From an uncultured Prevotella sp. (lineage in GTDB: Bacteria > Bacteroidota > Bacteroidia > Bacteroidales > Bacteroidaceae), in NCBI GenBank assembly GCA_905234145.1, contig CAJOGK010000001.1, positions 1 through 64,000 on the forward strand: DNA of 64,000 nt, in the 5' to 3' direction. A program made the position numbers and the translations under genes. Below the pieces are notes generated by a model. The model was not told where the DNA came from, made no database searches, and was given only the letters and a program-made list of their open reading frames with translations. Below, piece after piece: positions 45,803 to 55,145 of this stretch (position 1 is its first letter; each line of letters opens with the position of its first letter).

Positions 45803-48800
45803 ATGAAACATTTCACTTATTTGTTTCTTGGCGAGGTATTAGAAGAGTGTGCCACTCTCATCACTCAGAATATCCTTAAGGATGGAACTGATGAGCAGTG
45901 GCAACACTTCAATGCCTTGTTGTGGAACTTTAAACAGAATGAGATTGAAATAAAGGAATTAGTACACCATCCCCTAGATGAAGCGCAATTCTTTCCTGAT
46001 GACACCTACATTTACCAGATAGAGGGCAAGCCACTTAACCCGATTTCTGTATTCGATAACGAAAATCAAATCTGTGCTTTTTTTGATGATAATTTTCAAA
46101 CGCATATTACAAACAACGGGAAAATGCTTTTGAATATCATCCTGCGAGCTTCAGACAAATCACACGCAGACTTAGCAAAAAGTATTATTCGCCTGTTAGG
46201 AGAAAAGCGCCCAAATTATGATATTGACATCCTGTTGATAGCGCCAGACATCTATCCGTTATTTATTCATGACGAAGATTTATGTAAAAAAATGAAAGAA
46301 TCCATTCATGAAGAAAACCAAAAGGCACATGTTTTGGTGGATAAATGGATTAGCTTTCGAAAAGAGCAGGAAGCACGATGTCTCCAACAAATTATTTTAT
46401 TACAAAATCGAAGGAAAGGTGGAGGATCTTTCAACTTTGATCTTTCCACACTAACCCGTATCATCAGCGAATACGCTCTGACTTGCATAGAGAATTATGA
46501 AGAAATCTATGACCAGTCAACAGCCATTCGAATGAGAAAAGAAGGAAAAATTGCTGGTTTTGGAATTTCCTGTCTAGATTTCAACCGTTCCTATTACCTC
46601 AACTACATGCTTCATCATGCCTATCTGCACATCATGAAGCGTGAGGGGGTAAAACAAGAAGTCGCAGATGTAAACAAAGTGGCCCAGATAGCCACAGAAA
46701 CATTAGAGTCACGAATCAATGTTCTGACAAATTTCTATAACAAGCACATACAGTCAGGGATTGACAAGGGTAAATCTGGTGATGACATAGTCAGAAAAGG
46801 GCTGAACAGTCAGATGGATGAGTTTATCTCAGAGATGGAAAGTGCCATAACAAATCATATCAATGACGAAGACCTCACTCTTCCAGAAAAATCTGCACTG
46901 ATGGCACAAATTCTACTCAAGGATGAGGATATGCTATCCGGCTATTTATACAATAAGGACCAACCTGCATTTCTTGATCTCTTCCGTGAGCCCGTCAATT
47001 TCTTCATTGAGCATTATAACAATAGCTTAGAATTCGAAAAAGACGAGGAAGGTAATATCGTCAGAGATGAGGAAACAGGCATCCCTGTCATCAAAGATGC
47101 AATCATCTCAGGACCTCAAGACAATGAAGGCTACATTAAGGTTCCCTTTGACCAACTGAAAAAACTACGGATGGACATTCAACAAAGTTCAGAATTCATC
47201 CGTCAACGCTCAGAGGAATTATTGCAATTGGAGCAAAGCCAAGAAGCCATGAAAAAAGCAGATGACGTAGTGGTTGAAGATGACAACTATTTCAAACGTT
47301 TCAAACTCATCGGTGATGACATCAAAGAGGATCCACTTCAAGAGAATTATGAGCCTGTACCAACAAAGGAAACGAATATCGACCTCTCACATGATTTCAC
47401 GCCCGTCAAGAACCAAGGACCTGTTGGAGCCTGTACAACCTTTGCTGTGACTGCTGTCTACGAGCATATCCTTAAGAAGAATGACAGAGCGGATCATGAC
47501 CTCAGCGAACGCTTTCTATATTATAATGCCAGAGAAACTGACGATAGGCTTGATAAGGAGGGTGTGTCCATCAGCACCGCCATCCGCAGCATTGGCGATA
47601 AAGGTATCTGCTCAGAAGAAAAATGGCCATATTCTTTTGATGAGTATAACACAAAGCCAAGCGATGATGCATACCAAGATGCAGAATCCAGAAAAATCAA
47701 GAAAGCTCTGAACATTGTGTTGACAGACAATCAAGACGAAAACAGGGATGCCCTGCGTTCGGCTATTGCAGAAGGCTACCCTGTGATTATTTCATTGAAC
47801 CTGTTTGATGCATTTGACCATATTGGCAGTGACGGAATGGTGCCTGTACCTTCACCAGGTGACTCGATCCTTCAGCGCGAGGGCTCCGAATCCAGGACAT
47901 CGTCTCCACATGCTATGGTAGCTTGTGGATATGATGACAAGAATCAGGTGTTTCTTGTCAGAAATTCATGGGGAGAGCGTTTCGGTAAGAACGGTTATTG
48001 CTACATCCCCTATGCCTATATTTGTAACCACGAGTACTTGAATCATGCCTACATTATTACGGAGGTAACCGATGACAGTATAAAGGTTCGTGGTGTGAAA
48101 GGCCGCTATAAAGTTATGCTCGACCTCAACGACATCGGTGTAAAGATCGGACTTACACGCTATGCTATTGCGGCTAAGAAGAAAGAACAAGAACAACTTG
48201 TTGCCGAATATAATGCTATTTACGTTCAGTTCATGGCATTAATGGAATCTTTACGCAACCCTTCTGTACGCGAAGAAATCGTAGGAATAACGGGGGAACA
48301 CTATTCCCAAAGAGTAGAAGGACTCATCACTTTACACAAGCAGAAAGAGAACAAAAAGTCCATTGAACTTGATAACTATGACAAGAAAACGATATCGAAT
48401 CAAGTCAAAGGTTGGGCCATTTTTGGGGTAATAGTAGTTATTTTGGGTATTATAACCTATTATTTTGGCTATCTGGAGAATATAACCATCCCGACATGTG
48501 TTGCGCTTGGCATAGGAGCTATCGCACTTATCAGATATGCCTTCTATCGCAAAAATAAGAGATTTGCCCTTGAAGCAGAATTAGACGACGAAATTGCAGC
48601 TAACAACCGAGAACTCATTAAGGCACGCACAACCCTAAAAGAACTGGATTATCGCCAACATGTTGCTGGTATGGTATTAGACAACGTCGTCATCCTAAGC
48701 AATAAATTACAGGCACTTCAAACTGCACTTTACAATTTCGTAAAGAATTTATCTGCTTGGTATGATGAGGAAAACGAAAAGGTTCTAAATATGTCTCCTG

Positions 48801-49330
48801 AGGAAAAACCTCCATTCATCACGTTGCTGGACAATTCCGTTCTCGACAACTTCTTTGAGAAGATGAAAGAAGATCTCACAAAAGATATTCATCTCTACAA
48901 ATTCTGGAATGGGAACTATATTATTGATGATATGAAGATCCTGACGTTCAAGAATAGTCTAAAACAGCAAATAAAGGATGAATTATCTAAGTCACTTGAC
49001 GGTTTTAACGTATATGAGTATATAGCTGGCATTCGTCATTATCCATATTTAACAGATCATCAGGAAAATGATCTCCGCTCAGAGCACATTAGCAAACTGA
49101 ATGATTACTCTATGATTTTTCTTCTCCCTGTCAATAACAATCCAATGCTTGCAGCACATCATATTTTTGTCAAGTGTAAAGAAACGTTCGTACAAGAATG
49201 GAGAGATCTCTGTAAGCGAAACACCGAGGGCGGAGCTTCACAATGTGGAAATATCTCTTCACCATTTAAAGTATTAGAAATTCAATTAGAGTATATCAGT
49301 CTAGATAACATAACCATTTTGGCAACATAA
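45803..49330 (+). CDS. Large membrane protein with papain-like (C1) cysteine peptidase domain
   Basis: An 1175-residue protein. Residues 1-510 are a helical N-terminal region with no recognised fold. A papain-like peptidase domain spans about 523-760 with the full catalytic set: Q538 and C544 (VKNQGPVGACTTFA), H703 (SPHAMVACGY) and N721 (VRNSWGERFGKNGY). Coiled-coil segments surround a helical hairpin of two transmembrane segments (about 870-890 and 897-915), and about 260 residues follow. There is no signal peptide, so the peptidase probably faces the cytoplasm. It may process a partner such as the tubulin-like protein encoded 20 bases upstream; this is inference. The C1 fold in bacteria is uncommon in the cytoplasm. 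Confidence 0.88.
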   Translation: MKHFTYLFLGEVLEECATLITQNILKDGTDEQWQHFNALLWNFKQNEIEIKELVHHPLDEAQFFPDDTYIYQIEGKPLNPISVFDNENQICAFFDDNFQTHITNNGKMLLNIILRASDKSHADLAKSIIRLLGEKRPNYDIDILLIAPDIYPLFIHDEDLCKKMKESIHEENQKAHVLVDKWISFRKEQEARCLQQIILLQNRRKGGGSFNFDLSTLTRIISEYALTCIENYEEIYDQSTAIRMRKEGKIAGFGISCLDFNRSYYLNYMLHHAYLHIMKREGVKQEVADVNKVAQIATETLESRINVLTNFYNKHIQSGIDKGKSGDDIVRKGLNSQMDEFISEMESAITNHINDEDLTLPEKSALMAQILLKDEDMLSGYLYNKDQPAFLDLFREPVNFFIEHYNNSLEFEKDEEGNIVRDEETGIPVIKDAIISGPQDNEGYIKVPFDQLKKLRMDIQQSSEFIRQRSEELLQLEQSQEAMKKADDVVVEDDNYFKRFKLIGDDIKEDPLQENYEPVPTKETNIDLSHDFTPVKNQGPVGACTTFAVTAVYEHILKKNDRADHDLSERFLYYNARETDDRLDKEGVSISTAIRSIGDKGICSEEKWPYSFDEYNTKPSDDAYQDAESRKIKKALNIVLTDNQDENRDALRSAIAEGYPVIISLNLFDAFDHIGSDGMVPVPSPGDSILQREGSESRTSSPHAMVACGYDDKNQVFLVRNSWGERFGKNGYCYIPYAYICNHEYLNHAYIITEVTDDSIKVRGVKGRYKVMLDLNDIGVKIGLTRYAIAAKKKEQEQLVAEYNAIYVQFMALMESLRNPSVREEIVGITGEHYSQRVEGLITLHKQKENKKSIELDNYDKKTISNQVKGWAIFGVIVVILGIITYYFGYLENITIPTCVALGIGAIALIRYAFYRKNKRFALEAELDDEIAANNRELIKARTTLKELDYRQHVAGMVLDNVVILSNKLQALQTALYNFVKNLSAWYDEENEKVLNMSPEEKPPFITLLDNSVLDNFFEKMKEDLTKDIHLYKFWNGNYIIDDMKILTFKNSLKQQIKDELSKSLDGFNVYEYIAGIRHYPYLTDHQENDLRSEHISKLNDYSMIFLLPVNNNPMLAAHHIFVKCKETFVQEWRDLCKRNTEGGASQCGNISSPFKVLEIQLEYISLDNITILAT

Positions 49331-49345
49331 TAAAGCGATTTGAAT

Positions 49346-49738
49346 ATGAAAAAAGTAACTCTTTTTACAATTGTGGCATTTGCCATACTGTTATTTTCCT
49401 CATGCGACAAGAAACAGCGCGCTATCGACAATCTCAGCGACTTAGTTGAGAAGGTGGAGAAAAATGCTTCTGATTACACAGAAGAGGACTGGGCAGAAGT
49501 CGATCAACAATTTGATAAGATTATTGCTGAGATCGACAAGTATGATTACTCTAGTAACGATAGTAAGCGAATCTCAAAATTGAAAGGCAAATATTCTGGG
49601 ATTAAGACACGAAATAGCATCAGCAAATTTGTTGATGGTATCGACAAGGCCGCAAAAGAAGTAAAGGGAGCCATTGAGGGTTTTACAGAAGGACTTACAG
49701 GTGAAAATAATTCAGAAAAAGAACAAGACAATGAATAA
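49346..49738 (+). CDS. Small helical lipoprotein at end of operon
   Basis: A 130-residue lipoprotein with lipobox LLFSSC (Cys about residue 20) and then a charged helical domain (AIDNLSDLVEKVEKNASDYT, EEDWAEVDQQFDKIIAEID). It resembles a group of small Bacteroidota lipoproteins (possibly DUF6565) of unknown role. It lies 15 bases after the papain-like gene and is the fourth gene of the VWA operon. The ATG at 49346 was chosen. A lipid anchor places at least one operon product on an envelope face. Confidence 0.75.
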   Translation: MKKVTLFTIVAFAILLFSSCDKKQRAIDNLSDLVEKVEKNASDYTEEDWAEVDQQFDKIIAEIDKYDYSSNDSKRISKLKGKYSGIKTRNSISKFVDGIDKAAKEVKGAIEGFTEGLTGENNSEKEQDNE

Positions 49739-49749
49739 GAACAAGTACC

Positions 49750-50664
49750 TCATTTATTTGTCTCATGCAACTTTTTTAGCTCGTCAAAGTGCTCCATCGC
49801 TGTCTGATATCCAAGGTCTATCATCATCGATAGACTGTGAGGTTCATAATCCTTGATGGTGAAACCATTCAGATTGGGATGGATATAAATATCGGCATCG
49901 TCGATATTTTTTAATCGGCGGGGAATATCCGGGCGGGTATTAATCCACTTGGTTAATATGCCTAAGGTGGGTAGTCCAAGATCAAAGTCGCTGTTTCCCT
50001 GTTCCAAATCAATGGCAATCACGATATCAGCACCCATACGTCTGGCAACATCAACGGGCAGATTATTGACGATGCCACCGTCTGCCAACGACATTCCATC
50101 CATATCAATCGGTGCATTGCCCGGAGCAGGAAATGCCATAGAAATACGGATTGCTTCAGCAACAACTCCTTCAGACAGGTCTTTCTCCTTGATTTCACCA
50201 TTACTGATGTCTGTAGCCACACAAACAAAAGGTGTCTGAATGTGTCGGAACAGATGAGCGCCCTTTTGGGATAGGGCTTTATCCATCTGTTCCCTGAAAT
50301 ATGGTCCTCTCACTAGTCCTAACGTTGATCGGTTGTCACTCAACTGGAGCATTTTATAACCATCATATAGCCACATCCAATCTTCGTATAAAAGCAGCTT
50401 TTCAATCTCATCAGCAGTATAACCCGCAGCATAGAGTCCACCGATGACAGCCCCCATACTGGTGCCAACAACAAAATCAGCCTTGATTCCTGCTTTTTCT
50501 ATAACTTTTAGAGCACCAACTTCAGCAGCACCTTTCGCACCGCCACCACCAAGCACTATGCCAATTTTAGGACGTGACTCTTTAGGTGTTGATTTTGAAG
50601 CACATCCAATAAGCATCAGGCAACAGCACAAAGCGATGAGGAGTAAAGCATGGCTACTTTTCAT
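49750..50664 (-). CDS. Patatin-like phospholipase lipoprotein
   Basis: A 304-residue lipoprotein (lipobox LMLIGC, Cys about 21). The patatin fold is complete: oxyanion loop GGGGAKGAAEVG, nucleophile serine in GTSMGAV, and catalytic Asp in ADGGIVNNLPVD. It resembles RssA/NTE-like esterases that hydrolyse phospholipids or lysophospholipids, but the signal peptide moves it to the cell envelope. It converges with the VWA-tubulin-protease operon, with only 11 bases between stops, and may belong to the same functional unit as a membrane-damaging or remodelling enzyme. Confidence 0.9.
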   Translation of the reverse strand: MKSSHALLLIALCCCLMLIGCASKSTPKESRPKIGIVLGGGGAKGAAEVGALKVIEKAGIKADFVVGTSMGAVIGGLYAAGYTADEIEKLLLYEDWMWLYDGYKMLQLSDNRSTLGLVRGPYFREQMDKALSQKGAHLFRHIQTPFVCVATDISNGEIKEKDLSEGVVAEAIRISMAFPAPGNAPIDMDGMSLADGGIVNNLPVDVARRMGADIVIAIDLEQGNSDFDLGLPTLGILTKWINTRPDIPRRLKNIDDADIYIHPNLNGFTIKDYEPHSLSMMIDLGYQTAMEHFDELKKLHETNK

Positions 50665-51133
50665 AATGAATAGTCTTAGTCCGTGATTCCGTATAAGATC
50701 GTCTGCTTATAATCTTCTTGCTTTCCTTTTCAAACGTAACAATATATTCGTGATCGTTCTTTTTCGACTCATAGATGTTAGCACTATATTTCCGCCCTTT
50801 ATAGACATGCCCCAACCTTCCTTCAAAATCGTGGGTGCCATAAACCACTACTTCCCTTTCACCACACTGACGGACACTATCTACTTTTAAGGAACCGTTA
50901 ACGTATGACCTGGTGCCCCAGAAATCGTGATAAAGGTCGTCATAGTAGTCCTGACAGAATTTCTCCAACAGACCCTCATAGAACTCCTTCGACTGAACAT
51001 CGTTAGCACTATTGAAGAAGCCTAGGATGTTTGCACCACCATTATTTCCACATGCAACAAACAGCATCGGCAATAAAAGGCAAACGGTGGTATACCTAAA
51101 CCATATCTGTATTTTTTTTATTAATCTCATCAT
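50654..51133 (-). CDS. Uncharacterised small lipoprotein
   Basis: A 159-residue protein with a long signal and lipobox MLFVAC. The mature part is polar and aromatic-rich (FCQDYYDDLYHDFWGTRSY) with a C-terminal beta-like half. The family is not recognised. It overlaps the patatin gene by 11 bp and so probably shares its transcript from the promoter at 51154-51185. Two adjacent methionine codons open the frame; either could be the start. Confidence 0.72.
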   Translation of the reverse strand: MMRLIKKIQIWFRYTTVCLLLPMLFVACGNNGGANILGFFNSANDVQSKEFYEGLLEKFCQDYYDDLYHDFWGTRSYVNGSLKVDSVRQCGEREVVVYGTHDFEGRLGHVYKGRKYSANIYESKKNDHEYIVTFEKESKKIISRRSYTESRTKTIHYEK

Positions 51134-51153
51134 TACAAGTCCTTATATGGGTG

Positions 51154-51185
51154 CAAATATAGTGCTTTTTTCTTAACTATACAAG
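51154..51185 (-). promoter_or_regulatory. Promoter of lipoprotein-patatin operon
   Basis: The minus strand has CTTG (51182-51185), 20 bases, then TATATTTG (51154-51161) and CACCC. The ATG at 51133 lies 20 bases downstream. Confidence 0.65.
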
Positions 51186-51229
51186 TATTCTACTATTTTA
51201 TAGCAGTATAGAAAGCATTTTGAGTCTTC

Positions 51230-52318
51230 TTACTCATTTACGAGATTACCTTTCCCATCGAGAATGATACCTGTATTGGTAAAATCAAAGACACAATAAT
51301 AGAGATTGGGACCGATACCTGTAATGGAAGAAAATTCCGGTTTAGTCAATGGCTTGCCCTCTGGACTCAACAATCCATAGTGGCCAGCATGGGTATAATA
51401 AGCCTTACATGGTGTTAGTTTGGTGATGTCTTCTCCTAATTCAGTTACATTTGTGGTGGTATAGTAGATGTCATCAATATCACCAGTAACGAACTTATAC
51501 TTCAAGGAACCGTCAAAATCCACCATCTGCATAGTATAGTCTTGAAGAACAACCGAGATACCATGTTCCATTACGTTTATTTCGCGGTATTCCACAGGGA
51601 TGACGGGTCGGCCTTTCTTGTCAATAAGGCCTCTCTGCTCATTCTTGTTCAATAGCCAATAGCCAGATTTGACATGAGCTATCCCATCATATTCCGGACA
51701 AATCACCCAATCCCCTCTCCTATCAATAATGCCCCACTTGCCTGACGCATCTGTCATGGCACAAAGACTGTCATAAAAGAGAAAACCGTATGAGAAATCA
51801 GGAAAACGGAAGTCCTTATCGATAACCACCTGACCGCGGGTATCAATGAACTTTATGGTACTGTCTTTCTCCATAACCGCTGCAAGTCCCTCAGAGAAGA
51901 GCCACGCCTTAGTATAACGTTCAGCAGGAATAACGGGACGGCCTGTACGAACGTCTAGGAAACCACGGAATCCCTTGCTGGCATAGCATGCCAATGTGTC
52001 TTTCTTGTTTTCAGAAGCAATGACCCACTTGACATCGCGGAGCACCTTCTTGTCAGTATTGTTGTTCTTGATATAGCCATGAGCACCATTGCTATAGAAG
52101 GTGATATGCTCGTTGATTACATCCTTGTAGGTGTAGTTGTCATAACGGTCGTCAAGAATAACAGAATGGACGAAACCACTAAGCGGGCGATGACAGATGT
52201 TGTAACAGCCCGTGATGAAGCACAAAATAAAGAAAGCATACAAGATAAAACAACCAGCCTTCTTGAGGTACACTAAGATGCGAAGATTGCGCATCTTTGA
52301 AAACTTACATAATTTCAT
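51230..52318 (-). CDS. WG-repeat protein with N-terminal membrane anchor
   Basis: A 362-residue protein. One hydrophobic segment near residues 20-38 (ending ITGC, possibly a lipobox) is followed by a chain of about five WG (KWG-type) beta repeats, such as KWGIIDRRGDWVICPEYD and RGLIDKKGRPVIPVEY. WG repeats build beta-propeller-like binding platforms, often on the cell surface in Bacteroidota. There are alternative ATGs, one nine codons into the frame. It is transcribed with, or alongside, the lipoprotein genes of the island; no specific partner is evident. Confidence 0.82.
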   Translation of the reverse strand: MKLCKFSKMRNLRILVYLKKAGCFILYAFFILCFITGCYNICHRPLSGFVHSVILDDRYDNYTYKDVINEHITFYSNGAHGYIKNNNTDKKVLRDVKWVIASENKKDTLACYASKGFRGFLDVRTGRPVIPAERYTKAWLFSEGLAAVMEKDSTIKFIDTRGQVVIDKDFRFPDFSYGFLFYDSLCAMTDASGKWGIIDRRGDWVICPEYDGIAHVKSGYWLLNKNEQRGLIDKKGRPVIPVEYREINVMEHGISVVLQDYTMQMVDFDGSLKYKFVTGDIDDIYYTTTNVTELGEDITKLTPCKAYYTHAGHYGLLSPEGKPLTKPEFSSITGIGPNLYYCVFDFTNTGIILDGKGNLVNE

Positions 52319-52457
52319 AATCGTACTATTTTAAATTTCCCTAATGGATACTAAAAGAAAGAGCCGCCAAAACAGTTCTTTCTATCATGCAAAATGAAAA
52401 AATATAGGTTTAAATTCAAAAAAACCTCAATTAGTTAATAATTTGGGGATTTTTTTG

Positions 52458-52465
52458 TAATTTTG
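52458..52465 (+). promoter_or_regulatory. -7 box of unknown gene at 52526
   Basis: TAATTTTG, followed by TAGCGC, lies 60 bases before the ATG at 52526. Confidence 0.5.
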
Positions 52466-52525
52466 TAGCGCAAGAAATATAGTTTCAGACATATCATATT
52501 ACTTCTAACAAATAACTGAAAGCGT

Positions 52526-53560
52526 ATGTTCAAGGTCTTTCTAGCAGAGAACATTCTGAGGAATATTATTCAGGCCGAGAGTCAACGACCGAATAATTCC
52601 CGGTCAGACCTATTCAAGATTCTTAAGTCTGCCAAGAATCTATACGTGGCTATGGATACTCCTGATTTAGCATGGATTAAACAGTTAAAAGATAATTTTG
52701 GTCTTGTGGCAGATACAACGAGAACAGAATATATAAAAAAAATTCCTGCCAAGCCAGAGACAGTGCTTAAGAATCCTTCTTCATTATTTATGCTTGATAT
52801 TCCACTTGCTGAAGCTAAGAATATCCAGATCGAGTATGGTGTAATGTGCCGAAGTGGCCAGGATATAAATATCTCGTCGTTAATCGACATCAACGACGAA
52901 CATACGACTGATAAAAATGAGCCTCTAGGTAGAGGATGGGACACGGTATTAGACAGCGTGGAGCCCCTACCCTCTAACGCACTCATTCTAACAGACCGTT
53001 ATCTGTTTAAAACCACTAATGCCAAATATGGTAATGGATTTGACAATGTGCGCAGTATTCTAACGGAGTTACTACCACGAAAGTTGAATACCACATATCA
53101 TATTACTATTATTTTTGATAAAGATAGCATTGATCCCCTTTATAACTTTCAATCTATTGCAAGACGACTAAACGGCATCAAAGAAGAATTTAAGCGTCCT
53201 TATCCCATAACGATGGAAGTATTGGGTATCACAGACAAAAACGACACTTATCACAATCTTCACAACCGTCGTATCGTTTCTAACTATTTCGTGGTAAAGA
53301 TGGATTATAGGCTTGCTGCTTTCAATAAGACTGTGGGTACAGTTGACCAAACGATTACGCCACAGGTATTGTTTACTGAGGACAGTCTGAATCGTCATTC
53401 TACAGCTCCATTAAAAACTATGGAGCAGATTATCTCTACTCTTCGTAAATTCTCTAATTCCCTATCGTCACCATACACCAAGCACGATAGCTACTATTAT
53501 GCGGTTAATGGTGAATGGATGGAGAAATGTATCTCAATTAGGAATAGATTGACAAAATGA
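52526..53560 (+). CDS. Uncharacterised protein upstream of the TIR cluster
   Basis: A 344-residue soluble protein with no signal peptide. It appears to be an alpha/beta protein (NALILTDRYLFKTTN and YHITIIFDKDS look like core strands), but I cannot assign a fold. It has its own promoter and is 45 bases upstream of the first TIR gene on the same strand, so it may be a sensor or partner for the TIR effectors. Base composition is AT-rich like the TIR genes, unlike the core genes to the left. Confidence 0.7.
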   Translation: MFKVFLAENILRNIIQAESQRPNNSRSDLFKILKSAKNLYVAMDTPDLAWIKQLKDNFGLVADTTRTEYIKKIPAKPETVLKNPSSLFMLDIPLAEAKNIQIEYGVMCRSGQDINISSLIDINDEHTTDKNEPLGRGWDTVLDSVEPLPSNALILTDRYLFKTTNAKYGNGFDNVRSILTELLPRKLNTTYHITIIFDKDSIDPLYNFQSIARRLNGIKEEFKRPYPITMEVLGITDKNDTYHNLHNRRIVSNYFVVKMDYRLAAFNKTVGTVDQTITPQVLFTEDSLNRHSTAPLKTMEQIISTLRKFSNSLSSPYTKHDSYYYAVNGEWMEKCISIRNRLTK

Positions 53561-53593
53561 TTTTCTCGGTAATGGGCAAATCGATTAAATCGC

Positions 53594-53601
53594 TAAATTT
53601 G
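53594..53601 (+). promoter_or_regulatory. Possible -7 box immediately before TIR gene
   Basis: TAAATTTG followed by TAGC ends 4 bases before the ATG at 53606. If it is a real -7 box, transcription would begin at or next to the start codon and the mRNA would be leaderless. Confidence 0.35.
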
Positions 53602-53605
53602 TAGC

Positions 53606-54964
53606 ATGGAAAATAAAAAATACGATGTTTTCATTAGCTATAGCCGTCAGGACTATATAAAGGATGATACTATCATACCTAACAACCCAATATCTCGCAT
53701 AATGGAGTTGTTGGACAAGAATCATATTAGTTATTGGATAGACAAAGAGGGTATTTCATCTGGACAGCAGTTTGTTGAAGTCATCACAGAGGCGATTGTT
53801 AATTCAAAGATGCTCGTTTTTGTGTCATCAGAAAACTCTAACGCATCAAAGTGGACAGCAAATGAAATTTTTGAAGCCTATAATGAGGGAAAACTAATTA
53901 TACCTGTAAAAATAGACAATAGTGAATACAACAAAAAATACAGAATGATAGTTCGTCCATTTGATTTTATTGATTATAACAATCAGCCCAATACGGCATT
54001 GCCTTCATTACTAAAAGCGGTAAAAAAAGAAAAAGAAGAAATAGAGGAGATGGAGAAACAACTCCAGATTGAAAAGGAAAGAGAGAAGATTATTTTAAAT
54101 ATCTCGTCAAAGATTAAGGAGTTGCAAAGTCTTATGGGGCAACAAACTATCTTGCTCAAAGAACTATATGCCAATAGTAAGTTTTTAGGATTGAAAACAA
54201 AAGTATGTCCTGTTTGTAAATCCACTTCTTCTACAGAAGCATCCTTCTGCACGTCTTGCGGCTGGCAATATTCTCCCCTTTACGGTGTTTATAGTGTTGA
54301 CAGTCCCTTTCTTCATGATGAAACACAATTAAAAATCGTTCGTAATCTTTGGGAAAATGCTACAAGAAGCGAGAATTACAAAGTCCGTATAGAAACACTT
54401 GAAGAAGAATGTAAATCGTATCAAGAAAGTATTGAAAGATTAAAAGAGCATCAAAAGCTACAGTTAGAAGAGATAAAAACTCGTTCAGAAGAGGCTGAGC
54501 GACTACGGCAAGAGAATCAAAGAAAGGTTTTAAAGCCAATAGAACAAAATGGGAAACATGGTGGCCATATCCCTGAGATGCAGCAGCTGGTAAGTGAAAA
54601 TGTAGCAGAACAGCCCCGTAAGGTTTACGAAACCAAGGCCGAAGTGCTTCGTCGTGTGCAGGATATCGCCCATGGCGAGGATATACCGCAGAAGGAAGAG
54701 GTCGACTACCTGAAGACAGTGTTCTACAAGCTGATCATTGCAGAGCGTGAAGCCAAGTTGAAGGCTTATCTCGATGCTGGAGGCAATCTGGATACCTATC
54801 AGATTACACCTGATATGGATGAGGAGAAGTTCAAGGCCGAGATGGATATCATCAAAAAGCGTCGTGCCAAGATCTTCAAGGACAAGCTGCCCGGACGCAA
54901 CGACCCTTGTCCCTGTGGCTCCGGAAAGAAATTCAAAAACTGTCATGGAAGGGGAATAGTTTAA
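53606..54964 (+). CDS. TIR-domain protein with Zn ribbon, DUF349-like segment and SEC-C tail
   Basis: A 452-residue protein. The TIR domain is at about 1-135, with the putative NADase glutamate E87 ([11 protein letters not shown]). A coiled coil (about 140-190) is followed by a zinc ribbon (C201, C204, C215, C218) and a second coiled coil (about 255-310). From about residue 338 the segment [18 protein letters not shown]...HLKTVFYKL-like resembles part of Bacteroidota DUF349 proteins, and the last 25 residues are a SEC-C zinc motif ([20 protein letters not shown]). The DNA from about 54600 on is visibly richer in GC than the upstream TIR part, so the 3' third looks acquired from a core gene. 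TIR domains cleave NAD+ or make signal nucleotides. Confidence 0.85.
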   Translation: MENKKYDVFISYSRQDYIKDDTIIPNNPISRIMELLDKNHISYWIDKEGISSGQQFVEVITEAIVNSKMLVFVSSENSNASKWTANEIFEAYNEGKLIIPVKIDNSEYNKKYRMIVRPFDFIDYNNQPNTALPSLLKAVKKEKEEIEEMEKQLQIEKEREKIILNISSKIKELQSLMGQQTILLKELYANSKFLGLKTKVCPVCKSTSSTEASFCTSCGWQYSPLYGVYSVDSPFLHDETQLKIVRNLWENATRSENYKVRIETLEEECKSYQESIERLKEHQKLQLEEIKTRSEEAERLRQENQRKVLKPIEQNGKHGGHIPEMQQLVSENVAEQPRKVYETKAEVLRRVQDIAHGEDIPQKEEVDYLKTVFYKLIIAEREAKLKAYLDAGGNLDTYQITPDMDEEKFKAEMDIIKKRRAKIFKDKLPGRNDPCPCGSGKKFKNCHGRGIV

Positions 54965-55004
54965 TCCAAATCAGCAATAACAGAAGAATCAGAATAATTA
55001 AATT

Positions 55005-55145
55005 ATGAAAGCAACGGAAGCGCAAAAAAGAATCGTTGAATTCGTTGAATTGGGTTCTGGCAATGACATCATTGATGCAGTAGCAGGTGCTGATAAGACC
55101 ACCACGCGAATGGGATGTGTAAAGCTATCTCCTAGCTCGTTGTGA
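55005..55145 (+). pseudogene. Remnant of UvrD/Rep-type helicase N-terminus
   Basis: Forty-six codons from ATG 55005 read EAQKRIVEFVELGSGNDIID, then AVAGADKTTTR, close to the N-terminal Walker A region of UvrD-like helicases (AVAGSGKTTT). The glycine before lysine is replaced by Asp and the frame stops soon after. It is too short and damaged to function. Confidence 0.6.
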
